A stretch of 64,000 nucleotides of DNA from Synergistota bacterium. Its GTDB lineage: Bacteria; Synergistota; GBS-1. The DNA is taken from assembly GCA_025060595.1 (NCBI GenBank), contig JANXBX010000001.1, positions 124,001 through 188,000 of the forward strand, written 5' to 3'. The notes beneath the pieces were generated by a model. The model did no database searches. It saw nothing but the letters and a program-made list of their open reading frames with translations, and had not been told where the DNA came from. Shown piece after piece: positions 53,455 through 61,593 of the stretch (positions within the stretch are counted from its first letter, which is position 1; each line of letters opens with the position of its first letter). Made by a program: the position numbers and the translations under genes.

Positions 53455-53483
53455 TATATATCACAAAGAGATAAACCTGTCAA
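53455..53483 (-). promoter_or_regulatory. Promoter of the aroE leader
   Basis: TTGACA (53483-53478) with TATATA at 17 bp (53460-53455) or TATAAT at 19 bp (53458-53453) on the minus strand. The -35 overlaps the dctQ stop codon. Predicted start about 53447, giving a leader of about 220 nt. Confidence 0.8.
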
Positions 53484-54010
53484 TAGGTCAAGGGCTCCTT
53501 TTGTTCAAGGCTTTCCTCCATGGGACATTCTTTAACCTTATCTTTAAATTTAAGTCGGCATATAAAGGATGCTATGGAATAAAGCAACATGATAAAGCCC
53601 GATATAGGCATACAGGAATATAAAATACGTTTGGGGAGCCTAAATATAGGAGTCCAATCAGTGGCTATGACCGTAAGCTTTAAACTATATATAAAAAGCG
53701 TAAGGAAAAAGAGAATATTTATAATACTAATAGCAATATCAAAGGCCTTCCTAGCCTTTCCCTTAAACCTAGAGGGAATAAGGTAAACCACAAAATGTTC
53801 TCCCTCTCGCCATAAAGCAGCTGAACCATAAAAAACAAAGTAAGCAAACATCATCTCCACTATCTCGTCAAACCATCCAAAAGAAAAAACGGGTATAAAG
53901 CGGAAAACCACATTACCTAAAACAAGAAAAAAGAGAGCGCTTAAAGAAAATATACTCATACCTCGTAAAAACTTTCCTAAAGCTCTATCAAAGCCCTTAA
54001 TAAAATTCAT
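53480..54010 (-). CDS. dctQ: TRAP transporter small permease (DctQ)
   Basis: 176 aa with four TM helices; FFLVLGNVVFRFIPVFSFGWFDEIVEMMFAYFVFYGSAALWREGEHF in parts matches DctQ, where the W-x-DE segment is conserved. Partner of DctM and DctP for Na+-coupled uptake of a carboxylate or sugar acid. ATG 12 bp after dctM. Confidence 0.88.
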   Translation of the reverse strand: MNFIKGFDRALGKFLRGMSIFSLSALFFLVLGNVVFRFIPVFSFGWFDEIVEMMFAYFVFYGSAALWREGEHFVVYLIPSRFKGKARKAFDIAISIINILFFLTLFIYSLKLTVIATDWTPIFRLPKRILYSCMPISGFIMLLYSIASFICRLKFKDKVKECPMEESLEQKEPLTY

Positions 54011-54022
54011 CTTTATCTCCCC

Positions 54023-55303
54023 TCAACCAACTAGGTTAGGAAGAAATAGAGCTAACCCTGGCCATAGAGCCATGATCAAAGTTACTATGAAAATACCGAT
54101 AATATAAGGCAGGAGCTCCTTACTCAGAGTCCAAATATCAACACCACTTATACTCGCTACCGCATAAAGACTCATCCCTACAGGAGGAGTAACTAGACCA
54201 ATCATGGAACACAATATCATGATTACTCCAAAGTGAACAAAATCTATATTATATCTGGCTATAAGAGGCATAAATATAGGAATAGTTATTACTAAGACAG
54301 CTATACCTTCAAGAAAACAACCTAAAACAAGCAGTACAGCAATTATCACCAGCAACAGACCAGTAGGTGTTGAAACCATAGATGTCAAGGCATTTATAAC
54401 AGCATCAGGTATCCGTTGATGAATCATTAACCAACCAAAAAATCCAGCCGTTGCAATTATAAACATGACACGAACAGAGTGAACCGTCGTTTCCCACAAT
54501 ATCCTTGGTATATCTTTTATCGAAATTTCTTTGTATACAACAATACCTAAAAACAAAGCATAAACGCAAGCCACCATCGCAGCTTCAGTAGGTGTAAAAA
54601 GCCCTGATAAAATTCCTCCAATGATAATTACAGGCATAATAAGGGCAAGTGATGCCCCTTTAAAGCTCTCCCATATTTCTCTTGGAGAAGCGCGTTCACC
54701 CTTGGGATAGTTCCTAATTTTTGCCGTTATGTATACCGCAATCATCATAGCAATAGCCATCATAAAACCAGGAATGAAACCAGCCAAGAAAAGTTTCCCC
54801 ACAGATGTATTAGTAAGGCTTCCATAAATTACAAAGGGGATGCTGGGAGGAACAACCGGACCTATCGTGGATGAGGCAGCAGTTACAGCAGCTGAAAAGG
54901 GTCTGTCGTAACCAGCCTCATCCATTGCCTTTATCTCAACCAACCCTAAGCCCGCAGCATCAGCCACTGCAGACCCAGACATCCCAGAAAAAATCAGACT
55001 TGCCAAAACGTTAACATGCCCGAGACCACCTTTAACATGACCAACCAAAGCGTTAGCAAACCTAAATATTCTCGTTGTCATACCCCCTGTATTCATTAAG
55101 TTTCCAGCTAATATGAAAAAGGGTATCGCCAAAAGAGTGAAACCTGTAGTTGCAGCATACATACGCTGAGCTATCATAGTAAGGACATGAGTTTCTCCAA
55201 GATAAACGAAAAACCCAACCGCGGTTATACCCATAGACACAGCTACAGGAACCCCTAAAAACATCAAGCCAACTAATACCGCAAATATGGCAAATGCCAT
55301 CAT
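54023..55303 (-). CDS. dctM: TRAP transporter large permease (DctM)
   Basis: 426 aa, about 12 TM helices. GVPVAVSMGITAVGFF, IPFFILAGNLMNTGG, MSGSAVADAAGLGLVEIKAM and FTPTEAAMVACVYALF are DctM signatures. Ion-transporter superfamily channel of the TRAP system. Starts about 35 bp after dctP. Confidence 0.94.
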   Translation of the reverse strand: MMAFAIFAVLVGLMFLGVPVAVSMGITAVGFFVYLGETHVLTMIAQRMYAATTGFTLLAIPFFILAGNLMNTGGMTTRIFRFANALVGHVKGGLGHVNVLASLIFSGMSGSAVADAAGLGLVEIKAMDEAGYDRPFSAAVTAASSTIGPVVPPSIPFVIYGSLTNTSVGKLFLAGFIPGFMMAIAMMIAVYITAKIRNYPKGERASPREIWESFKGASLALIMPVIIIGGILSGLFTPTEAAMVACVYALFLGIVVYKEISIKDIPRILWETTVHSVRVMFIIATAGFFGWLMIHQRIPDAVINALTSMVSTPTGLLLVIIAVLLVLGCFLEGIAVLVITIPIFMPLIARYNIDFVHFGVIMILCSMIGLVTPPVGMSLYAVASISGVDIWTLSKELLPYIIGIFIVTLIMALWPGLALFLPNLVG

Positions 55304-55338
55304 CCCAGCATCCCCAATCCCTTAAAAACCAGTTACTG

Positions 55339-56337
55339 TTACAATTTCTCTACCATCTTAAGGAATGTCTCTACATTTTCTTTTCCTGCATACTGAGCTA
55401 TTCTTTCATAAGCCGGTCCCATCTTGGCCTTAAAAGGAGCGAGATCTGGCGTTGTAATTACCATACCCAATCCCTTCAGCTTTTCAATAAGCCCTGCTTC
55501 CTCATTAACAAGGGTTTGCCTCATATAATCTCCTGCCTTCTTACTCTCCTCAGCTATAATTTTTTGCTGTTCAGGTGTAAGTTTATCCCAGGCTTTCTTA
55601 CTCATCACATGAACCATAGAGTTATAGCAGTGACGTGTTAAGGCCAAATACTTCTGAACCTCGTAAATCTTATTAGCATAGATAACAGCTATCGGGTTTT
55701 CCTGACCATCAACAACACCCTGCTTTAATGCCATATAAAGCTCAGCAAAAGATATCTTCGTAACTACAGCTCCTAAGGCTTCCATTGCAGCTTGAAGCTG
55801 GATCTCCGGCGGAGTACGAATCTTAAGACCTTTCACATCATCAGGTGAATTAATGGGGCGGACATTGTTTGTCAAGTTTCTGAAACCCCACTCCCAATTA
55901 GAAAGGAATATTAGACCTTGCTTCTCAAGTTCACCAGAAGTCCACTCCTTGAAGGGACCATCAAGAACCTTGTGAGCATGACTATAATCCCTATAAACGA
56001 AAGGCAACATAACAACAGCAAACTTCTTGGAATACTTATCTAATGCGCCTTGAGTAGGTAAGCTCATTTCTATAACACCAGCGATGTTTTGCTCCAAAAG
56101 TTGAGGTGGATCCCCAAGTTGATTATTCGGATAAACTGCTATAACTATTCCACCGTTAGTGCGCTTCTGGACATTCTCCGCAAACATATTAGCAGCGCGA
56201 TCGCCAGGATGCCCTGGTGCAGCATAGTGACCAAACTTCATGGTTATGGTTTTCGCTTCGGCAACTGTAAATCCAGGTATGTAAGCTAATACTATGGCCA
56301 AACACAACATAACCACTAAACCTACACTCCTCTTCAT
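55339..56337 (-). CDS. dctP: TRAP transporter substrate-binding protein (DctP)
   Basis: 332 aa. Signal peptide with cleavage near VAEA (28), then FGHYAAPGHPGDRAANMFAE and GLKIRTPPEIQLQAAMEALGA; the conserved Arg of the carboxylate pocket lies in LKIRTPP, and GVVDGQENP follows. The gene order cupin-kduI-dctP-dctM-dctQ points to a uronate or unsaturated uronide as ligand. Confidence 0.93.
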   Translation of the reverse strand: MKRSVGLVVMLCLAIVLAYIPGFTVAEAKTITMKFGHYAAPGHPGDRAANMFAENVQKRTNGGIVIAVYPNNQLGDPPQLLEQNIAGVIEMSLPTQGALDKYSKKFAVVMLPFVYRDYSHAHKVLDGPFKEWTSGELEKQGLIFLSNWEWGFRNLTNNVRPINSPDDVKGLKIRTPPEIQLQAAMEALGAVVTKISFAELYMALKQGVVDGQENPIAVIYANKIYEVQKYLALTRHCYNSMVHVMSKKAWDKLTPEQQKIIAEESKKAGDYMRQTLVNEEAGLIEKLKGLGMVITTPDLAPFKAKMGPAYERIAQYAGKENVETFLKMVEKL

Positions 56338-56417
56338 CTTTACCCCCCCTCTCTAGAAGCCTCTTATGAGGCCTTATATAAACGTGAACCTCAAAGGATT
56401 TTGGGTCCCAATCTATA

Positions 56418-57266
56418 TCAAAACAAACTATCTAAGGATACCGCATCCATATCATCGAAAGCCTGATTTTCCCCAACCATTCCCCACACAAAAGAGTAGT
56501 TGCATGTTCCAACACCGCAATGAATAGACCAACTCGGAGCTATCACTGCCTCTTCATTTCTTACCACTATGTGTCTCGTTTCTTTGGGAAGACCTATGAA
56601 GTGAAAAACTATTGCATTCTGAGGAAGATCAAAATAAAGATAAACTTCCATACGTCTTTCATGGGTATGAGGAGGCATAGTATTCCAAACAGAGCCAACT
56701 TCTAAGCAAGTTACTCCCATTACTAAGTTACACGTGGGAAGAATCTCCGGGTGAAGCATCTGATAGATAGTCCTCTTATTACTAGTTTCTAAAGCTCCTA
56801 AGGATACCTTTCGAGCCTCTTCTTTTGTCACCCTACGAGTAGGAAAACTTGTGTGAGCTGTTCCACTTAAAAAATAAAACTTCGCAGGATCACTTGGGTT
56901 TAAGCTTCTTAAACGAACATCCTTATTCCCTTTCCCAACATAAAGCGCGTCCAACCTATTTAATGTGTATGAGACTCCGTCAACCAAAACCTCACCTGGA
57001 CCGCCTAAGTTTATAACTCCTAACTCTCGTCTTTCCAATAAATAGTCCGCTCCCAGAGTCTTCCTATTCATCTCAAGCTTTACTTCACTTAATGGAACAG
57101 CTCCTCCAACAATAATCCTATCTATATGAGAATAAATCAATTTTACCTTCTCAGGGACAAACAAATCCTGTATAAGAAATTCTCTCCTTAAAGCCTGAGT
57201 GTCTAATACTTTAGCATGGTCCGGATGTATGTTATAACGTATCTCTAAATCAATCTGACTACTCAT
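56418..57266 (-). CDS. kduI: 5-keto-4-deoxyuronate isomerase
   Basis: About 282 aa, full length for KduI. The Zn site H-x-H-x4-E is in MPPHTHERRMEVY with the last His in SWSIHCGVGT; QMLHPE and IYSHIDRIIVGGAVP are further signatures. Converts 5-keto-4-deoxyuronate (from pectin or glycosaminoglycan disaccharides) to 2,5-diketo-3-deoxygluconate. ATG 57266 with GGAGGAGG upstream; overlaps the cupin gene by 8 bp. kduD and kdgK are not seen nearby. Confidence 0.9.
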   Translation of the reverse strand: MSSQIDLEIRYNIHPDHAKVLDTQALRREFLIQDLFVPEKVKLIYSHIDRIIVGGAVPLSEVKLEMNRKTLGADYLLERRELGVINLGGPGEVLVDGVSYTLNRLDALYVGKGNKDVRLRSLNPSDPAKFYFLSGTAHTSFPTRRVTKEEARKVSLGALETSNKRTIYQMLHPEILPTCNLVMGVTCLEVGSVWNTMPPHTHERRMEVYLYFDLPQNAIVFHFIGLPKETRHIVVRNEEAVIAPSWSIHCGVGTCNYSFVWGMVGENQAFDDMDAVSLDSLF

Positions 57267-57663
57267 TTTTCTCCTCCTCCACAACAAGACCTTGCTTACG
57301 CATCAACTCCACATGGCTATCACGGGGCGGACAAAATATATCTATTCCCTTAAAACCAGTTTTTGTATAACCACCATGTTCTACATTGGGCGGATGAACT
57401 ACCACATCCCCTGCCTCCACATGGTATGTTTGTCCATCAATAACATGCTCCTCCGAACCCTCTAAAATAATCAAAATCTGCTCCGCCTCATGCCTATGAA
57501 GCGGGAACTCTGTACCCGGTGGGTTTTCAATAAAGCTTATCAATATGTTTTCGCCTAATATGAAGCGCGTTTTAGAAGCTTCCGTTAACCAACTTATAGG
57601 TAGCTCTGATATCCGGTATACGTAACGCTTGTCTTTCATTCTAAATTTCCCCATAAGATACAC
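57259..57663 (-). CDS. Small cupin-domain protein (KdgF-like candidate)
   Basis: 134 aa single cupin: motif 1 FPLHRHEAEQILIILEG (H-x-H-x3-E) and motif 2 GDVVVHPPNVEHGGY. Size and place next to kduI resemble KdgF, which linearises unsaturated uronates before KduI; this is inference from context. First gene of the operon after a consensus promoter, SD AGGAGGTG. Confidence 0.7.
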   Translation of the reverse strand: MYLMGKFRMKDKRYVYRISELPISWLTEASKTRFILGENILISFIENPPGTEFPLHRHEAEQILIILEGSEEHVIDGQTYHVEAGDVVVHPPNVEHGGYTKTGFKGIDIFCPPRDSHVELMRKQGLVVEEEKNE

Positions 57664-57702
57664 CTCCTAAAGATATTCAGAATCTCTAATAAGGTCTTAC
57701 TT

Positions 57703-57719
57703 GTTTCAAAAAATGAAAC
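57703..57719. promoter_or_regulatory. Operator-like dyad GTTTCA-N5-TGAAAC
   Basis: A perfect 6+6 inverted repeat with five central A/T bases, just downstream of the predicted transcription start of the cupin-kduI-TRAP operon. A repressor here would block elongation or initiation. The IclR protein at 47.4 kb is one candidate. Confidence 0.5.
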
Positions 57720-57729
57720 TATGTGTTAC

Positions 57730-57766
57730 ATTATACATTGTATAATAAATATTGACTATCTGTCAA
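57730..57766 (-). promoter_or_regulatory. Promoter and palindromic operator of the cupin-kduI-TRAP operon
   Basis: TTGACA (57766-57761), 18 bp, TACAAT (57742-57737) on the minus strand. A perfect 17-bp palindrome ATTATACA-T-TGTATAAT (57730-57746) sits on the -10, which is unusual for a bare promoter and suggests an operator. Confidence 0.7.
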
Positions 57767-57769
57767 GGA

Positions 57770-57812
57770 TGAAAATAAAAACTCGGTAGCCCTGAAACGA
57801 AGGGCTACCGAG
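57770..57812 (-). terminator. Terminator between the 57.9 kb gene and the cupin operon
   Basis: 12-bp stem (arms 57782-57793 and 57801-57812, CTCGGTAGCCCT) followed on the minus strand by TTTTTATTTTC. Confidence 0.88.
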
Positions 57813-57866
57813 CCACTAAACAGGAGAAAACGCAATTATACTTATCAACAACCTTGCTTTCCAGTT

Positions 57867-58514
57867 TTATGACTTCTTGAAAAGTATCTCTGTAGCCATA
57901 AATATACCCTTTGTTACGGTTTCGTATTGGTGCCAAGGATACTCACAATTTTCATCATACATTGGTATATGACTACAACCTGGAGCCATATATTCCTCAC
58001 GATATAAGGTATTTAAATCTCGATCATAGTATTGCTGCATCTTCCCAATTCCGACAATTTGTGTATGAACTTCCATTATAGGAGGTCCTCCCCAATGCGT
58101 CTTGTGAAGCCCTACGTTTAGTGGAATCGAGCCAGCAAAACACATATTTACCGCTAAATCCTCACCTACCTTTACCTTAGGAGAGCGCCAGAGTGCAACC
58201 CCTTTATGCCTTTCCTCACCAGTCACACTATAAGCAAGAGGCCATTTCTTTTTAACTTCCTCAAATAACGCTTCCTCATCAGGATAATCTGCAAATTTTT
58301 CAACCACAAGACAACGTTTAACATTAACTATAGATGTATTTACCACCACTACCGATTGAAAAAACATAAGCGGTCTATTATTTATAAATAAAGGCTCTGT
58401 AGATACGTTTAACACAATACATTTCCCTATAATAAAATATTCCCTTTCATCAACTATATATTTAACAGGGAAAAAGGGCTCCGCAAAATCCAATGATATG
58501 ACACTCATTTTCAC
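57867..58514 (-). CDS. Uncharacterised protein, possibly cupin-like
   Basis: 215 aa, no signal peptide or TM; family not recognised. The C-terminal half has paired His residues on predicted beta strands (MEVHTQIVGIGKM, CSHIPMYDENCEYPWHQYETVTKG), reminiscent of a cupin metal site, but the spacing is not canonical. It lies 15 bp after a racemase-family gene and ends at a strong terminator, so it closes the unit running from the dehydrogenase genes. A role in sugar or sugar-acid conversion is only suggested by position. Confidence 0.5.
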   Translation of the reverse strand: MKMSVISLDFAEPFFPVKYIVDEREYFIIGKCIVLNVSTEPLFINNRPLMFFQSVVVVNTSIVNVKRCLVVEKFADYPDEEALFEEVKKKWPLAYSVTGEERHKGVALWRSPKVKVGEDLAVNMCFAGSIPLNVGLHKTHWGGPPIMEVHTQIVGIGKMQQYYDRDLNTLYREEYMAPGCSHIPMYDENCEYPWHQYETVTKGIFMATEILFKKS

Positions 58515-58529
58515 CCCCCCTTTAAAAAG

Positions 58530-59201
58530 CTATTTTAAAAGCTCTGCAATGTATTTGAAAGCTACCTCTCCAGCAAAAAGCACAGGAACTTTAAAAGATG
58601 CTTCTTTTATTCTATCTTCCATAACTGCAAAGGGTATCTGCCCCATTAAAATGCAATCTACTCCTTTCTTTTCCAACCTTTTCATATCCTCAATCACTAC
58701 CATTTCATATCTTTCAAATTCACCCTTATTAAACAACTCTAATGCCGAAGTATTCTCCGAGAAAATAATTTCGATTTTTTTCCCCATGGCTAAAGCTTTT
58801 GATTCCAGACTCTCCCTCACATATGGAATGACATATTCAGTTGTAACTTCAACACCAATTTTACTGTAACTTTCAATAGCTTTCTGATGCAATATAGAAT
58901 CCAACTGTATCACTGGTATATTCACTACCTTACTTGCATACTCCGTTGCCCTAGGCATTAAGCTACAGCAAGATACTACTAAACTACAACCTGATTTTTC
59001 CAATTCATAAGCATAATTTGCATAACGCAAAAGATTTATCTTAGGAGTTACCCCGATAGGAGAGGAAAAATTATCTTTTTTTATCAGCCCATTATAAATA
59101 TGAATATACTCCACATCTGGCAAAAACCTTTTCATAAACTTCTCCACCATTCCAATGGTCACCGGCGTAGTATGAATAAAACCTACCAATTTTGAAGGCA
59201 T
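58530..59201 (-). CDS. Asp/Glu racemase superfamily protein
   Basis: 223 aa. The N-terminal HTTPVTIG and the nucleophile segment VVSCCSLMPRA (first Cys of the pair) match the Asp/Glu/hydantoin racemase fold. The second half has CILMGQIPFA where active racemases usually place a second Cys (GC-x-GC type), so catalysis may be one-Cys, as in arylmalonate decarboxylase or maleate isomerase relatives, or altered. ATG start with GGGGAGG upstream. Confidence 0.7.
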   Translation of the reverse strand: MPSKLVGFIHTTPVTIGMVEKFMKRFLPDVEYIHIYNGLIKKDNFSSPIGVTPKINLLRYANYAYELEKSGCSLVVSCCSLMPRATEYASKVVNIPVIQLDSILHQKAIESYSKIGVEVTTEYVIPYVRESLESKALAMGKKIEIIFSENTSALELFNKGEFERYEMVVIEDMKRLEKKGVDCILMGQIPFAVMEDRIKEASFKVPVLFAGEVAFKYIAELLK

Positions 59202-59234
59202 AATACCGCCTCCCCTCTTTAAAAAATCAATATA

Positions 59235-60321
59235 TTATACATTTAACCACCTTTTTTCTTTAGCCGATTTAAATAATTTATCTAATATTTTGAATATAAA
59301 TCCCATCTTCTAAGGATGGAGCTGCAGGTTTACCCTCCTTAATAGCTTTAAGGAAGCTATAAATACTATGAAGGTGCCCTCCAAGCCAACCAGGTGAGTG
59401 TCTTGGAGAAGGAAAACACCTTTCGGGATATCTATTAAAACACTCTATTTTCTTATATCCCCTATTTCCTCCATAAGGACCAGATTTGTCATTTGCATCA
59501 TAAAACCAAAGCCAATCAGGATTCTCAATGTCGAACTTAAGTGCCCCTTTTTCGCAATAAACTTCTACAATATATTCATTATTAGCACCATAGGCTATCT
59601 TACTTGCTTCAATAACTCCTTCAGCGCCATTTTTCATTTTAACTATAGCGAAAAAGGCATCTTCTGTACCCTCCTGCGCATTTTCACTTAAGTATTTAAC
59701 ATCTGCAAGAAGACTATCAAAATCCCCCATAAGATAGCGTGCCATATCAGTAAGGTGACATCCCAAATCTATTATCGCCCCTGTTGCAAGCGCGTTAGGA
59801 CTTGCGGTTCCTTCTAATCGACTCATAGTGTAATACCTTATATGAAAACCTATAGGTTTACCTATCCTCCCACTATCAATTATCTCCTTTGCCCTTATGG
59901 CACAAGGATAAAATCGAGAATGAAAACCAATTCTATGTATCACACTTTTACCTTGCAAAGCTTTTGAAATCTCTAAGGCATCCTCATAATTGGCTGTAAG
60001 AGGTTTCTCACAATAGATATGAGTATTCCTTTTTAAAGCCTCTATTACAACCTCTTTATGCGTATCATTAGGACTGCACACGTGAACTATATCCAGATCA
60101 TTTTCAAAAAATTCTTTTATATCAGTGGTCCAAGTCTCAAAACCAAAGTCCTTAGCTGCTTTTTGGGCTGCTTCTTCCGGTAAAGTACATACTGCTTTAA
60201 ATTTAATATCTATGGGAAGACCACCATAAAAAAACGGTATCGCTCTATATGCATACGTATGGGCCTTTCCCATGAATCCAAATCCTACTATACCCACATT
60301 ATAAACCTTCATACATACCAC
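59235..60321 (-). pseudogene. Gfo/Idh/MocA oxidoreductase with C-terminal frameshift
   Basis: The main frame (60321-59278, 347 aa) has NAD motif VGIVGFGFMGKAH and the active-site EKPLTA. It stops at LEDGIYIQNIR, before the helix that normally closes the fold. In another frame, starting one base after the last shared codon (around 59288-59292, within CAAAAT), the sequence continues KILDKLFKSAKEKRWLNV and stops at 59235. That is exactly the expected family ending. A small indel in an A-run therefore truncates the protein by about 18 aa. It could be a true mutation, a sequencing error or, less likely, programmed frameshifting; the enzyme may still fold. Substrate unknown, probably a sugar or cyclitol. 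Confidence 0.7.
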
Positions 60322-60328
60322 CTTCCCT

Positions 60329-61513
60329 TCAAAACTCTATAGCTTTACCCTCTTCCGCTGACCAATACGCAGCATATATTATCCTTATAGTCTCATAGGC
60401 GAGATCAAAATCAGAAAGAGGCTTTCTATCATACCATACGCATTCAACAAAGTCTTGAAGCTCCCCTACATAGCCCCTTAATATCTCATCACATACAAAC
60501 ACATGCTGCCAACCTATATAGGTAGGCAGCATCTCGGCTATAGCAACATCTTCAAGTCCCATTTCATCTAAAAAGTAAGCATCCATGCACCCAGGAGGGG
60601 TCAATCTGCAAATTAGACTAGAATCGCTTGTATAAACCTCAACATAGTTATTAGTGCCACCTAAAACCGTGTCAACTGCTATAACCAATGCTTTCGTTCC
60701 ATCGGAAAAGGTAAGCGTTAAAGTAGCCACATCCTCCACATCCCAAGGTTTAGCCCTTATATAGCTTCTTTCCCCCTCCCTTATAGCGTTAGTAGCCACT
60801 CCCACATCACAACTTACCTTTTTAACAATTATATTTTCTCCTCGCGATTCCGATTCACATTTCTTAAGCCAAAGAAGCCCAGAAAGAGGATGACAACCTA
60901 TTCTTATTAAGCTTCCTCCCCCTGTTTTATTCCAATATCCTGCGAGGGGAGAGCTCGAACCAGCTAAACTCTCCTCACCTTTCATGAATAAAATTTTGCT
61001 TTTCCTCTTTCTAATTATTTCGGCTGCTTTCTGGATTGTCGGAGCATAGACATAGTTTTCAGCATACATAAATAATCTGTCGCTATTCTTAACAATCCTT
61101 TTGAGCCTTTCAATTTCCTCTAAAACATACTCATACATAACCTTCTTCGAAACATTTTTACCTATCGGCTCTAAATCCCCTTCACGACCAAAATACCCAG
61201 TTAGCGGTTTCTCACAGATAACGTGTTTACCAGCCTCAAAAGATTCCATTACCATCACAGAATGCAAGAAAGGAGGAGTACATATATCTACGACATCTAT
61301 CTCCTTATCATCAAGGATGTTTCTATAATCAGTAAACGCCTTTTCGATCCCATAAATCTCTGCCATCTTCTTAGCTTTCTCCTCAACTATATCCGCTACT
61401 GCTTTAATCCTTACAGGGATACCGCTTATTTTTTTATAACCATTTAGATGAAGATAGGAAGCGTAACCGCTCCCTACTATCCCAACCGTTAAAGGTTTTG
61501 CCGTCCTTTCCAA
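60329..61513 (-). CDS. Gfo/Idh/MocA-family oxidoreductase
   Basis: 394 aa. N-terminal Rossmann domain with VGIVGSGYASYLHLNGY, CTPPFLHSVMVMESFEAGKHV and the catalytic CEKPLTGYFG; the C-terminal alpha/beta domain ends normally (ETIRIIYAAYWSAEEGKAIEF), unlike its partner. An insertion of about 30 aa follows EKPLTGYFG. TTG start with AGGAGG nine bases upstream. Gfo/Idh pairs next to a TIM-barrel isomerase often oxidise and reduce inositols or 3-keto-sugars; the exact substrate is unknown. Confidence 0.85.
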   Translation of the reverse strand: MERTAKPLTVGIVGSGYASYLHLNGYKKISGIPVRIKAVADIVEEKAKKMAEIYGIEKAFTDYRNILDDKEIDVVDICTPPFLHSVMVMESFEAGKHVICEKPLTGYFGREGDLEPIGKNVSKKVMYEYVLEEIERLKRIVKNSDRLFMYAENYVYAPTIQKAAEIIRKRKSKILFMKGEESLAGSSSPLAGYWNKTGGGSLIRIGCHPLSGLLWLKKCESESRGENIIVKKVSCDVGVATNAIREGERSYIRAKPWDVEDVATLTLTFSDGTKALVIAVDTVLGGTNNYVEVYTSDSSLICRLTPPGCMDAYFLDEMGLEDVAIAEMLPTYIGWQHVFVCDEILRGYVGELQDFVECVWYDRKPLSDFDLAYETIRIIYAAYWSAEEGKAIEF

Positions 61514-61537
61514 CTTTAAACACCTCCTATTTCATGA

Positions 61538-61578
61538 TAAATAAAGGGCCGTTGGCATTGCTTCATGCCAACGGCCCT
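61538..61578 (-). terminator. Terminator hairpin between isomerase and dehydrogenase genes
   Basis: 14-bp stem (arms 61545-61558 and 61565-61578, AGGGCCGTTGGCAT) followed on the minus strand by TTTATTTAT. The next gene starts about 25 bases later with an SD and no visible promoter, so read-through is probably partial. Confidence 0.8.
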
Positions 61579-61593
61579 CTTTCTAATCGAAAC

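Noticed and set aside
59234-59239. TATAAT as promoter of the racemase-fold gene
   Set aside because: It coincides with the stop region of the restored dehydrogenase frame (59235) and no -35 fits; read-through from upstream is simpler.
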